Below are positions 1-8,600 of a DNA stretch of 20,079 bases, piece by piece. Position numbers and translations under genes: made by a program. The notes below the pieces were generated by a model. The model had not been told where the DNA came from. It did not search any database and worked only from the letters and a program-made list of their open reading frames with translations. Position 1 is the first letter of the stretch. Every line of letters begins with the position of its first letter. Source of the DNA: Marinosulfonomonas sp. Lineage in GTDB: Bacteria; Pseudomonadota; Alphaproteobacteria; Rhodobacterales; Rhodobacteraceae. The DNA is taken from the NCBI GenBank assembly GCA_026989405.1, contig JALSJL010000178.1, positions 1 to 20,079 on the forward strand. Reading direction: 5' to 3'.

Positions 1-64
1 ATCGCTGTATTGCTGCTCTGACAGCGTGCGTGGTCGTGGCGCAGCCGTGACGTATTTGTCCCAT
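1..64 (-). CDS. IS481-family transposase, N-terminal fragment (partial)
   Basis: Read on the minus strand from an ATG at 64-62, the product begins MGQIRHGCATTTHAVRAAIQ and continues off the window. This closely resembles the N-terminus I recall for IS481-family transposases (MGQVRHGSATTT-type), which is followed in the family by an HTH and a DDE integrase core. Only 21 codons are visible, so neither the HTH nor the catalytic residues can be checked. A purine-rich ribosome-binding sequence (GGAAGGA) lies about 6 bases before the ATG. The gene reads away from the flanking chromosomal genes, and the element end is 56 bp upstream. Whether the copy is intact cannot be told from here. Confidence 0.8.
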   Translation of the reverse strand, partial: MGQIRHGCATTTHAVRAAIQR

Positions 65-120
65 AGTGCTTCCTTCCATTCCAACGAATAGATCGCACCA
101 TCAAACCATGGGATCAAACA
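1..120 (-). mobile_element. IS481-family insertion sequence, left-edge fragment
   Basis: Only about 120 bp of the element lie in the window. It contains the first codons of an IS481-type transposase reading leftwards. 56 bp upstream of its start codon is a probable terminal end whose outermost bases, read inwards, are TGTTTGATCCCATGG. IS481-family ends characteristically begin with TGT. The bases immediately outside, 121-126, are CCTAGG, which matches the NCTAGN target preference described for IS481. The exact end at 120 is inferred from TGT plus the CTAG target, because the other terminal repeat is outside the window. Confidence 0.7.
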
Positions 121-126
121 CCTAGG
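121..126. repeat. Putative IS target site CCTAGG
   Basis: The palindromic hexamer CCTAGG sits directly against the putative TGT end of the IS481-type element and fits NCTAGN, the known IS481 target. If it is the target duplication, a second copy should flank the other end of the element outside the window. Confidence 0.5.
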
Positions 127-269
127 GCTGCGGCCAGGGCGGCCTCATCGGCGGGCCTGGTTTTCCAAGCCGCGCGGGCCTGCGTCCTGTGTCTGGCCCT
201 GCCCGTCGAAATGGATATGCCTTTCGAATTTGGGATTTCCTGGTGCGTAGACTCCATGAAGTTGGTCAT
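121..269 (-). pseudogene. 5' fragment of a small reading frame cut by the IS element
   Basis: On the minus strand an open frame starts at ATG 269-267 (an internal ATG at 257-255 is the alternative) and runs without a stop to the insertion site at 121. It has GC-rich third positions, and the last residues before the junction read RAAWKTRPADEAALAAALG, which looks like coding sequence. Reading on into the IS end gives two more residues and then TGA, so the product would end at about 51 residues. I do not recognise the protein, and the ribosome-binding site is weak. It is divergent from the Flp-like gene at 360 with a 90-bp spacer. Coding status is inferred from composition only. It may instead be non-coding upstream DNA of the Flp-like gene. 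Confidence 0.35.
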
Positions 270-359
270 CAATTACCGCATTTCTGCCCGAATTGGCGGC
301 AAGATTTACAGGTGAACTCAGCCCGAAGGGGATGCGGGCCGCAGATCTGGAGCCTGAAC

Positions 360-479
360 ATGAAGACAATTGCCAACCGTTTCTGGAATGATGAGCTTGG
401 AAGTTCCGTCGTTGACTGGGCGATATTTGGTGCCGGCGTGCTTTCGCTTGGCGTCGCACTGGCCTCGACACTCGTCTGA
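360..479 (+). CDS. Flp/type IVb pilin-like microprotein (39 aa)
   Basis: This is a short ORF beginning MKTIANRFWNDELG, followed by SSVVDWAIFGAGVLSLG and ending ALASTLV. The layout matches Flp (type IVb) prepilins: a basic leader ending in Gly, then a hydrophobic helix. Aligning the Gly with the prepilin peptidase site puts Asp at mature position +5 and Trp at +6, where classical Flp pilins have Glu-Tyr. Flp prepilins are usually about 50-60 residues, so this is short even for the family and lacks the C-terminal tail. A GGAG ribosome-binding site precedes the ATG by 9 bases, and a perfect hairpin lies 27 bases past the stop. No tad/cpa assembly genes are nearby, so it is an orphan or a pilin-like membrane peptide. 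The resemblance is pattern-based. Confidence 0.6.
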   Translation: MKTIANRFWNDELGSSVVDWAIFGAGVLSLGVALASTLV

Positions 480-506
480 CGCGACCAACCACACCCGAGT
501 TGACGA

Positions 507-529
507 AAACCCGGCCCGCGGCCGGGTTT
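507..529 (+). terminator. Hairpin terminator after the Flp-like gene
   Basis: A perfect 10-bp stem, AAACCCGGCC at 507-516 and GGCCGGGTTT at 520-529, closes a 3-base loop. It lies 27 bases after the stop of the Flp-like gene. The T-run is short (TTT then C), so termination is likely but may not be strong. Confidence 0.7.
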
Positions 530-870
530 CGCACTTCGGCATTCATACATGATGCACCGAACCGATCCGCAGATTTTCACTCGGATCACCGCATCAGAAA
601 ACCTTGAAATTAAATTCTCAAATTCAACGTGCCAGAATCCATTTCAGGTCACACCACCCGCCCACGACCTGTTCTGCGAGGCCATTTCGCCAAGACAGTC
701 TTTCCCGGGCGTTGAATTGAATGCAGTGTTCGAGTTCTTCCAGGAAGATGCCGGAAACGCGCCCTTGGCTGGATCGTCATCTTCGCCAGCCAGCGATGTA
801 GCCACCAACATGAACACTCCACTGGAATCGCTGGATCCGGCCAAATACTGACTGGCCGGAACCGCCTTGA
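530..870. other. Stretch with no convincing gene
   Basis: Between the hairpin at 507-529 and the end of aspS no gene can be supported. A plus-strand frame at 549-851 could give 100 residues, but it has no ribosome-binding site, mixed third-position composition and no recognisable domain. The overlapping minus-strand frame would need a TTG start. The stretch is less GC-rich than its surroundings around 580-640. The hairpin near 836-860 is listed separately. Confidence 0.5.
836..860. terminator. Inverted repeat downstream of aspS
   Basis: TCCGGCCA at 836-843 pairs perfectly with TGGCCGGA at 853-860 around a 9-base loop. It lies 10 bases past the aspS stop in the direction of aspS transcription. 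No T-tract follows on either strand, so it may be a 3'-end stabiliser or a weak terminator. Confidence 0.35.
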
Positions 871-2646
871 TCAGCCTTCCCGGATTACCCTCAGATGAAG
901 CTCGCGCAACTGTTCGTTACTCGGCTCGCTTGGCGCGCCCATCATCAGGTCTTCGGCGCGCTGGTTCATCGGGAACATGATGACTTCGCGGATGTTGGCC
1001 TCATCGGCCAGCAGCATCACCATACGGTCGATACCCGCGGCGCAGCCACCGTGCGGCGGGGCGCCGTATTTGAAGGCGTTGACCATTCCGCCAAAACGCT
1101 TTTCGACCTCATCCTTGCCGTAGCCGGCTATTTCAAATGCCTTGAACATGATTTCCGGCTGGTGGTTGCGGATCGCGCCCGAGATCAGTTCGTAGCCGTT
1201 GCAGGCGAGGTCATACTGAAAACCGCGCACCTCCAATGGATCGCCCTCCAGCGCCTCCATGCCGCCCTGGGGCATGGAAAACGGGTTGTGGTCGAAATCG
1301 AGCGCGCCGGTTTCGTCGTCCTTCTGGAAGATCGGGAAATCCACGATCCAGCAGAAGGCGAAACGGTCCTTGTCGGTGAGGCCCAGTTCCTCGCCGATTA
1401 CCACGCGGGCCTTGCCGGCGACGGTTTCAAACGCTTTGGGTTTGCCACCGAGGAAAAACGCGGCGTCGCCGACGCCAAGGCCAAGCTGCTGGCGGATCGC
1501 CTCGGTGCGTTCGGGGCCGATGTTTTTCGCCAGCGGGCCGGCGGCCTCGATCCCCTGCCCCTGGTCACGCCAGAAGATATAACCCATCCCCGGCAGCCCT
1601 TCTTTCTGGGCGAAGGCGTTCATCCGGTCGCAAAACTTGCGCGATCCGCCCCCCGGTGCGGGAATGGCGCGGATCTCGGTGCCGTCCTGTTCGAGGAGCG
1701 AGGCGAAGATCTTGAAGCCGGAGCCTGCGAAATGTTCGCTGACCACCTGCATCTTGATCGGGTTCCTGAGGTCCGGCTTGTCGGTGCCATACCACAGCGC
1801 CGCATCGCGGTAGCTGATCTGCGGCCAGTCGGCATCGACCTTGCGCCCGCCGCCGAAGGTCTCGAAACAGCCCTGCATCACCGGCTGGATGGTGTCGAAC
1901 ACGTCCTGCTGGGTGACGAAGGACATTTCCAGGTCGAGTTGGTAGAAATCGGTGGGGCTGCGGTCGGCGCGCGGGTCTTCGTCGCGAAAACAGGGCGCGA
2001 TCTGGAAATACTTGTCATAGCCCGAGACCATGATCAGCTGCTTGAACTGCTGCGGCGCCTGGGGCAGCGCATAGAACTTGCCCGGATGCAGGCGCGAGGG
2101 CACCAGGAAATCGCGCGCGCCCTCGGGGCTGGACGCGGTGATGATCGGCGTCTGGTACTCGCGAAAGCCGCGCTCCCACATGGCGCGGCGCAGGTAGGCG
2201 ACCACGTCCGAGCGCAGCTTCATGTTGTCCTGCAGCTTTTCGCGGCGCAGGTCGAGATAGCGGTATTTCAGCCGGGTCTCTTCCGGGTATTCCTGGTCGC
2301 CGAATACCATCAGCGGCAGTTCCTCGGCCGCGCCCAGAACTTCCATGTCGCGGATGAAAACCTCGATCTCGCCGGTGGGGATCTTGGGGTTGATCAGATC
2401 GTCGTCGCGCGCCTTGACCTCTCCGTCGATGCGGATGCACCATTCTGAGCGGACCTTTTCGACCTCGGCAAACACCGGGCTGTCGGGGTCGCACAAGACC
2501 TGGGTAATGCCGTAATGGTCGCGCAGGTCGATGAACAGGATGCCGCCGTGGTCGCGCACCCGGTGGACCCAGCCCGACAGGCGGACCTTGTCGCCAACGT
2601 TGGATTTGTTCAGTTCGGCGCAAGTATGGCTGCGGTAGGGGTGCAT
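871..2646 (-). CDS. aspS: Aspartyl-tRNA synthetase, probably non-discriminating
   Basis: This class II synthetase charges tRNA-Asp with aspartate. The 591-residue product has the N-terminal OB-fold anticodon-binding domain (about 1-135), the SPEGARDFLVPSR segment (173-185), class II motif 2 FRDEDPRADR (220-229), a bacterial GAD-type insertion in the middle and motif 3 GIDRMVMLLADE (538-549). I chose ATG 2646 because MHPYRSHTC matches the family N-terminus and an AAAGG site precedes it. The upstream in-frame extension is unlike the family. The RDHGG motif around residue 33 has His where the discriminating E. coli enzyme has Leu. In Pseudomonas His at this place is linked to relaxed specificity, so this enzyme may also make Asp-tRNA-Asn for GatCAB. 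That last point is inference. Confidence 0.97.
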   Translation of the reverse strand: MHPYRSHTCAELNKSNVGDKVRLSGWVHRVRDHGGILFIDLRDHYGITQVLCDPDSPVFAEVEKVRSEWCIRIDGEVKARDDDLINPKIPTGEIEVFIRDMEVLGAAEELPLMVFGDQEYPEETRLKYRYLDLRREKLQDNMKLRSDVVAYLRRAMWERGFREYQTPIITASSPEGARDFLVPSRLHPGKFYALPQAPQQFKQLIMVSGYDKYFQIAPCFRDEDPRADRSPTDFYQLDLEMSFVTQQDVFDTIQPVMQGCFETFGGGRKVDADWPQISYRDAALWYGTDKPDLRNPIKMQVVSEHFAGSGFKIFASLLEQDGTEIRAIPAPGGGSRKFCDRMNAFAQKEGLPGMGYIFWRDQGQGIEAAGPLAKNIGPERTEAIRQQLGLGVGDAAFFLGGKPKAFETVAGKARVVIGEELGLTDKDRFAFCWIVDFPIFQKDDETGALDFDHNPFSMPQGGMEALEGDPLEVRGFQYDLACNGYELISGAIRNHQPEIMFKAFEIAGYGKDEVEKRFGGMVNAFKYGAPPHGGCAAGIDRMVMLLADEANIREVIMFPMNQRAEDLMMGAPSEPSNEQLRELHLRVIREG

Positions 2647-2683
2647 GGCAGGGCCTTTTTCAAAGCGAATGACGGTTCGCGCC

Positions 2684-2712
2684 GATACACCTTGCGAGCG
2701 CCCGGAAGTCAA
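2684..2712 (-). promoter_or_regulatory. Candidate sigma-70 promoter of aspS
   Basis: On the minus strand TTGACT (2712-2707) is separated by 17 bases from TGTATC (2689-2684). This would place the transcription start about 30 bases before the aspS ATG. The -35 box is good and the -10 box only partial. Confidence 0.4.
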
Positions 2713-2872
2713 GCGGCAAGGCTGCGCCGACCGGGGTGCAACGGGCGCAATTTCTTTACAACAGCCCGAAAATTGGACAGAATGACGCATCTGGTGGGGA
2801 CATCGGGATTCAAATATGTGACGGCGCTCGCCTGATGCGCCCTGCCGCCCAGAATTGTTTGGGGGTAAGACA

Positions 2873-4123
2873 ATGTGGAATGCACTGCTTGATCAACTTC
2901 TTCGCCATCTGGTGAAGAAAGGAAGTTTGCGCGTCAAATTGCCCGACGGACGGCAGGAATCATATGGCGACGAAAGCGGCCGGACCGTTTCGGTCATCAT
3001 ACATGAACCCGGAACGATCCGCCGTTTGATCCTGAACCCCGAACTGGCCGTGGGCGAAGCCTATATGAACGGGGATGTGACGATCGAAGATGACGATCTT
3101 CACGGTTTCATCGCAATCATGCTGGCCAACAAGAACGATCACGGAATGGTCTGGTGGCTGCGCCCGGTGGAATACTTGCGCAAGGCCTTTCGGTGGGTCT
3201 GGCAGTTCAACCCGGCAAGCCGCTCAAAACGCAATGTGGCGCATCACTATGATTTGTCTGGCGAACTGTATGACCTGTTCCTCGACAAGGACCGGCAGTA
3301 TTCCTGCGCATATTTCCGCCACCCCAACGATACGCTGGAACAGGCGCAGACCAACAAGAAGCATCACATCGCGCGAAAGCTGCTGCTCAAACCCGGCATG
3401 ACGGTTCTGGATATCGGCTGCGGCTGGGGCGGCATGGCGCTGACGCTGGCGCGCGACTATGGCGCGCGCGTGGTGGGCGTGACCCTGTCCGAGGAACAGC
3501 ACGCCATCGCCACCCGTCGCGCGCAAGAGGCCGGATTGGCCGATCGCGTCGAATTTCGCCTGATGGACTATCGCGAGGTGACCGAGACCTTCGACCGGAT
3601 CGTGTCGGTGGGGATGATCGAGCATGTCGGCGTGCCGCACTACCGCGAGTATTTCCGCCAGGTCCACGACCGGCTCAAACCCGACGGCGTGGCGCTGATC
3701 CACACCATCGGGCGCGCCGACGGCCCCGGATCGACCAGCCCGTTCATTCGCAAATACATCTTTCCCGGCGGCTATGTGCCCGCAATGTCGGAAGCCATGG
3801 CGGCCATCGAGCAGCAGAATCTTTTCGTGGATGATGTCGAAGTCTGGCGGCTGCACTACGCCAAGACACTGAGACATTGGCAGGAGCGGTTCGATGCCAA
3901 CATCGACAAGGCCCGTGAAATCTATGATGACCGGTTCTGCCGGATGTGGCGTTTTTATCTGGTCGGGGCTGAAATGACCTTTCGCCATGATGACCAGGTG
4001 GTCTTTCAGTTTCAGCTTTCGCGACAACAGGATGCGGTCCCACTGACGCGGGACTACCTGTATCGCGACGACGATAGCAAAGATCGCGCGCCCGCCACGG
4101 AACTTCAGCACGCAGCCGAATAA
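2873..4123 (+). CDS. cfa: Cyclopropane-fatty-acyl-phospholipid synthase
   Basis: Cfa uses S-adenosylmethionine to add a methylene bridge across cis double bonds of membrane phospholipid acyl chains, working at the inner face of the membrane. The 416-residue product has the family layout: an N-terminal lipid-binding region, SCAYF (144-148), the SAM-binding glycine motif VLDIGCGWGG (178-187), VGMIEHVG and FIRKYIFPGG in the core, and a C-terminal MWRFYLVGAEMTFR segment. ATG 2873 is chosen because a GGGGGTAAG ribosome-binding site lies just upstream. An in-frame TTG at 2855 would start before that site. It is divergent from aspS with a 226-bp spacer. The family also contains tuberculostearic or mycolic-type methyltransferases, but the length and motifs fit Cfa best. 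Confidence 0.93.
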   Translation: MWNALLDQLLRHLVKKGSLRVKLPDGRQESYGDESGRTVSVIIHEPGTIRRLILNPELAVGEAYMNGDVTIEDDDLHGFIAIMLANKNDHGMVWWLRPVEYLRKAFRWVWQFNPASRSKRNVAHHYDLSGELYDLFLDKDRQYSCAYFRHPNDTLEQAQTNKKHHIARKLLLKPGMTVLDIGCGWGGMALTLARDYGARVVGVTLSEEQHAIATRRAQEAGLADRVEFRLMDYREVTETFDRIVSVGMIEHVGVPHYREYFRQVHDRLKPDGVALIHTIGRADGPGSTSPFIRKYIFPGGYVPAMSEAMAAIEQQNLFVDDVEVWRLHYAKTLRHWQERFDANIDKAREIYDDRFCRMWRFYLVGAEMTFRHDDQVVFQFQLSRQQDAVPLTRDYLYRDDDSKDRAPATELQHAAE

Positions 4124-4244
4124 GCCGGCGCGTCATTTCGAACACGTCCGCGCAAAACGGCCCGAACAAACAAGGTCCAAGGTGGCCTTGCGTGGGCTGG
4201 TTCTCTATTCAAGCGGCCATAGTTGAACCAGAAGTGCAATTCGA

Positions 4245-5546
4245 ATGACGCGTTTTCAGTTCCGAATTCTCATACTCTTGTTTCCTGGCGCGTTCAGCCT
4301 GGGTTTTTTCTGGTTTTTCCCGACCCATTCCCCCGACCTCATGGCAACCTGGCTTGCCGGCCAGTATCTTGAGGCCGGGCAACCCGATCAGGTCTATGCC
4401 GAAGTGGACAACTATTTTCGCATGTATCCACCAAGCGACTGGCGCATGTTCATGGCGCGTGAATACCAATATGAAGGTCCGGTATTTCCGTTCCTTTATC
4501 CACCGCTTTGGGCAAAACTCGGCCAGTTGTTTTCCGGCGTCAACTTCTGGAGGCTGGCGGCAGTGGCGCTTGCGGTGAATACGGGGCTGTTGCTGGCAAC
4601 CGTCTGGCTGGCGTGGCGGACCTGTCGGCCGACGATCGGCCCCATCTTGTTCATGGGGCTGGCGATTGTCTTGCTGGCCTCCAACCACATAGGCTCACTT
4701 GCCCTGTTCCAGAATCAACCACAGATTCTGGCCAGCTTTCTGCTGGTGCTTGCCGCAGAACGCATCCGTGCCGGGGCCACAGCCGTGGCAGGCACAGCCC
4801 TGGCCCTTGCCGCGGCCATCAAGATCTACCCGGCGCTGCTGGCCTTGCTGTGGTTGGCGGGGCGCGAACGGCGCGCCTTTGCATGGTTTGTGGGAACCGG
4901 CGCCGTTCTGGGGCTGATCTCGGTTTTCTGGGCCGGTTGGCCACTGCATGCCGCGTTCATCGAGCAGATCAGACTGATCTCGAATTCGGTGCTTGTCACC
5001 GGTGTCACCTTCAATCTCGACGCCGCAATCGCGCAACTGGCTTTTGGCGACCGGCTGTTGTGGGTTCCGGCGCTCGAGGGGCCCTCTCCGGCGGAACCCG
5101 ACCCCGGATGGTATTCGATGCCGCGCCCGTTGCTGTGGCGTGTGATTTCGCCGCTCTTGCTGCTTGGCGTCCTTGTCTGGCTCGCGCGCCTTTTCCGGGC
5201 GGCCCGCCGCGATGTCCAGGTTTCCTTGCTCTGGCCCCTTGCAATCATTGCTGTCGCCCTGGTCTCACCACTTTCATGGGTTTATTATTACATTCCGGCA
5301 GCCTGCTATGCGCCGGTTCTGCTTGACAGGCTCGGTGCGCGTCTGGGCGGAACAATCCTTCTGGTCAGTTTCGGCACGATCTTTGGCCCCTTCGTGAAAT
5401 TCTACCGCGCCCTGAGCGAGGAGGACGGTGCCGCCGCCATTTTCCAGACCACCCCGTATTTGTACCAGATCGTCGGAACCCTCGCGATGTTCGTGTTGGC
5501 GACCGGTTTCTACATCGCCGCGCGGCGCGCCATGCATTCGACTTGA
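4245..5546 (+). CDS. GT87-family (DUF2029) membrane glycosyltransferase
   Basis: This is a 433-residue polytopic protein with about ten hydrophobic helices, the first at roughly residues 7-26. An Asp (D31) follows in the first external loop, and the YPP motif is at 85-87 (FPFLYPPLW). This arrangement is typical of GT-C enzymes of the GT87/DUF2029 family, whose characterised mycobacterial members transfer mannose from polyprenyl-phosphate-mannose. The acceptor here is unknown. KIYPALLALLWLAGRERRA in the middle also matches family sequence. It is alone in its orientation context, 121 bp after cfa and 74 bp before carB. No sugar-lipid synthesis genes are nearby. The ribosome-binding site is weak (AGAAG). 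Confidence 0.75.
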   Translation: MTRFQFRILILLFPGAFSLGFFWFFPTHSPDLMATWLAGQYLEAGQPDQVYAEVDNYFRMYPPSDWRMFMAREYQYEGPVFPFLYPPLWAKLGQLFSGVNFWRLAAVALAVNTGLLLATVWLAWRTCRPTIGPILFMGLAIVLLASNHIGSLALFQNQPQILASFLLVLAAERIRAGATAVAGTALALAAAIKIYPALLALLWLAGRERRAFAWFVGTGAVLGLISVFWAGWPLHAAFIEQIRLISNSVLVTGVTFNLDAAIAQLAFGDRLLWVPALEGPSPAEPDPGWYSMPRPLLWRVISPLLLLGVLVWLARLFRAARRDVQVSLLWPLAIIAVALVSPLSWVYYYIPAACYAPVLLDRLGARLGGTILLVSFGTIFGPFVKFYRALSEEDGAAAIFQTTPYLYQIVGTLAMFVLATGFYIAARRAMHST

Positions 5547-5560
5547 AAGACCTTGCCCCC

Positions 5561-5588
5561 TTGCATCCCGGACCACCCTGTCTATAAC
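5561..5588 (+). promoter_or_regulatory. Candidate sigma-70 promoter of carB
   Basis: TTGCAT (5561-5566), a 16-base spacer and TATAAC (5583-5588) lie between the glycosyltransferase stop and carB, giving a leader of about 25 bases. The -10 box matches five of six consensus bases and the -35 box is weaker. Confidence 0.4.
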
Positions 5589-5620
5589 CCACGACAATTT
5601 GCAGACACCCCGGGGGCCGC

Positions 5621-8600
5621 ATGCCAAAACGCACCGACATCCAGTCGATCATGATCATTGGCGCCGGGCCAATTGTCATCGGACAGGCCTGCGAATTCGA
5701 CTATTCCGGAGCGCAGGCCTGCAAGGCGCTGCGCGAAGAAGGCTACCGGGTGATTCTGGTCAATTCGAACCCGGCCACGATCATGACCGATCCGGACATG
5801 GCGGATGCCACCTATATTGAGCCGATCACCCCGGAAATCGTGGCAAAGATCATCGAAAAGGAACGCCCCGACGCACTGTTACCAACCATGGGTGGGCAGA
5901 CCGGGCTGAATACCTCCCTGGCACTGGATGACATGGGCATCCTGAAGAAATACGGCGTCGAACTGATCGGCGCCAACCGCAAAGCCATCGAAATGGCCGA
6001 GGACCGCAAGCTGTTTCGCGAGGCGATGGATCGGCTGGGGCTGGAAAATCCGAAGGCTACGATTGCCAATAACCTTGACGAGGCGATGGCGGCCATCGAC
6101 CATGTGGGCCTGCCCGCAATCATTCGCCCGGCCTTTACGCTTGGCGGCACCGGCGGCGGGGTCGCCTACAACCGGGATGACTACGAACATTTCTGCCGCT
6201 CGGGTCTGGATGCCAGCCCGGTGAACCAGATCCTGATCGACGAAAGCCTGCTCGGCTGGAAAGAATTCGAGATGGAGGTGGTGCGCGACACCGCCGACAA
6301 CGCGATCATCGTCTGTTCCATCGAGAACATCGATCCGATGGGGGTGCATACCGGCGACAGTATCACGGTGGCGCCGGCGCTGACGCTGACCGACAAGGAA
6401 TACCAGATGATGCGCAGCGCCAGCATTGCGGTTCTGCGCGAGATCGGGGTGGAAACCGGCGGGTCCAACGTGCAATGGGCGGTGAATCCCGAGACGGGCC
6501 GCATGGTGGTGATCGAGATGAACCCGCGGGTCAGCCGTTCCTCGGCGCTGGCCTCCAAGGCCACCGGCTTTCCGATTGCCAAGATCGCCGCGAAACTGGC
6601 GGTCGGCTATACGCTGGATGAGCTTGACAATGACATCACCAGGGTGACGCCCGCCAGTTTCGAGCCGACGATTGATTACGTGGTCACCAAAATCCCGCGC
6701 TTTGCGTTTGAAAAGTTCCCGGGCGCCGAGCCGCTGCTGTCGACTGCGATGAAATCGGTGGGTGAGGTGATGTCGATCGGGCGCACCTTCCACGAAAGCC
6801 TGCAAAAGGCGCTGGCCAGCATGGAAACCGGGCTGACGGGTCTCGACGAAGTGGAAATCGAGGGCGCCGATGATACGCCCGAGGGCCGCGCGGCGGTGAT
6901 CAAGGCGATCAGCCTGCAGACGCCCGACCGGCTGCGCACGATTGCGCAGGCCATGCGCCACGGGCTGAGCGATGACGAGATCCACGCGGTCACCATGTTC
7001 GACCCCTGGTTCCTGGCCCGCATCCGCGAGATCGTGGAGGCCGAAGAGCATGTGAAGGCCGAAGGGCTTCCCAGCGATGAGGCGGGCCTCCGGGCGCTGA
7101 AAATGATGGGCTTTACCGATGCGCGACTGGCTGTTCTGACCGGCCGAAACGAAGATGCGATCCGCAAGGCGCGGCTTTCATCCGGCGTGACCGCCGTTTT
7201 CAAGCGCATCGACACCTGCGCCGCCGAATTCGAGGCGCAGACGCCCTACATGTATTCCACCTACGAGACCCCGGTGATGGGCGAGGTCGAATGCGAGGCG
7301 CGCCCGAGCGACCGCAGGAAGGTGGTGATTCTCGGCGGCGGGCCGAACCGGATCGGCCAGGGGATCGAGTTCGACTACTGCTGCTGCCACGCCTGTTTCG
7401 CGCTGACGGACGCGGGCTATGAGACCATCATGATCAACTGCAACCCGGAAACGGTTTCGACCGATTACGATACCTCGGACCGGCTGTATTTCGAACCCCT
7501 GACCTTTGAGCACGTGATGGAGATTTTGCGCGCCGAGCAGGAAAACGGCACGCTGCACGGGGTGATCGTGCAATACGGCGGGCAGACGCCGCTGAAGCTG
7601 GCGAATGCGCTGGAAGAGGCAGGCATCCCGATCCTCGGCACCAGCCCCGACGCCATCGACCTGGCCGAGGACCGCGAGCGATTTCAGGACCTGGTGAACC
7701 GGCTGGGACTGAAGCAGCCGAAGAACGGAATTGCCTCGACCGACGCCGAAGCCCTTGCGATTGCAGAGGAAATCGGGTTTCCGCTGGTGATCCGCCCGTC
7801 TTACGTGCTGGGGGGCCGCGCGATGGAGATCGTGCGCGACATGGCGCATCTGGAACGCTACATCAATGAGGCGGTGGTGGTGTCGGGCGACAGCCCGGTG
7901 CTGCTCGACAGCTACCTGTCGGGCGCCATCGAATGCGACGTGGATGCGATCTGCGACGGCCAAATGGTGCATGTGGCCGGCATCATGCAGCATATCGAGG
8001 AAGCCGGCGTGCATTCGGGCGACAGCGCCTGTTCCCTGCCGCCCTACAGCTTGCCCAAGGACATCATCGACGAAATGCGCGCCCAGACCGAAGCGCTGGC
8101 GCTCAGCCTCGGCGTGGTCGGGCTGATGAACGTGCAGTTCGCGGTGAAGGACGGCGAGATCTACCTGATCGAGGTCAACCCGCGCGCCAGCCGCACCGTG
8201 CCTTTCGTGGCCAAGGCCACCGACAGCGCCATCGCCAGCATAGGCGCGCGGGTGATGGCGGGCGAGCCGCTGTCGAACTTTCCCAAGCGCCCGCCCTACC
8301 CGGCCGACGCCGCCAAGGGCGCGCCCGAGCCGATCGGCGATCCCATGCGGCTGGCGGACCCGAACATGCCGTGGTTCTCGGTCAAGGAAGCCGTAATGCC
8401 CTTTGCACGCTTTCCCGGCGTGGATACGCTTCTTGGCCCGGAAATGCGTTCAACGGGCGAAGTCATGGGCTGGGATCATGATTTTCACCGCGCGTTCCTG
8501 AAAGCCCAGATGGGCGCGGGCGTCGAGTTGCCGCAGGAAGGCACAGCGTTCTTGTCAATCAAGGAAGCCGACAAGACCGACGTGCTTGTGGAAGCCGCGC

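Noticed and set aside
549..851. 100-codon frame starting ATGATG
   Set aside because: It has no ribosome-binding site, an unbiased third codon position and no recognisable domain, so it is kept only as part of the gene-poor stretch.
895..2448. 517-residue open frame on the plus strand opposite aspS
   Set aside because: It lies wholly antisense to a clear aspS and its composition is that of a GC-rich mirror frame, with no domain.
3224..4111. Long minus-strand frame inside cfa
   Set aside because: It is antisense to a well-supported Cfa gene and has no ribosome-binding site or recognisable motif.
5879..7051. 390-residue minus-strand frame inside carB
   Set aside because: It is a mirror frame rich in His, Arg and Gln, typical of antisense GC-rich coding sequence.
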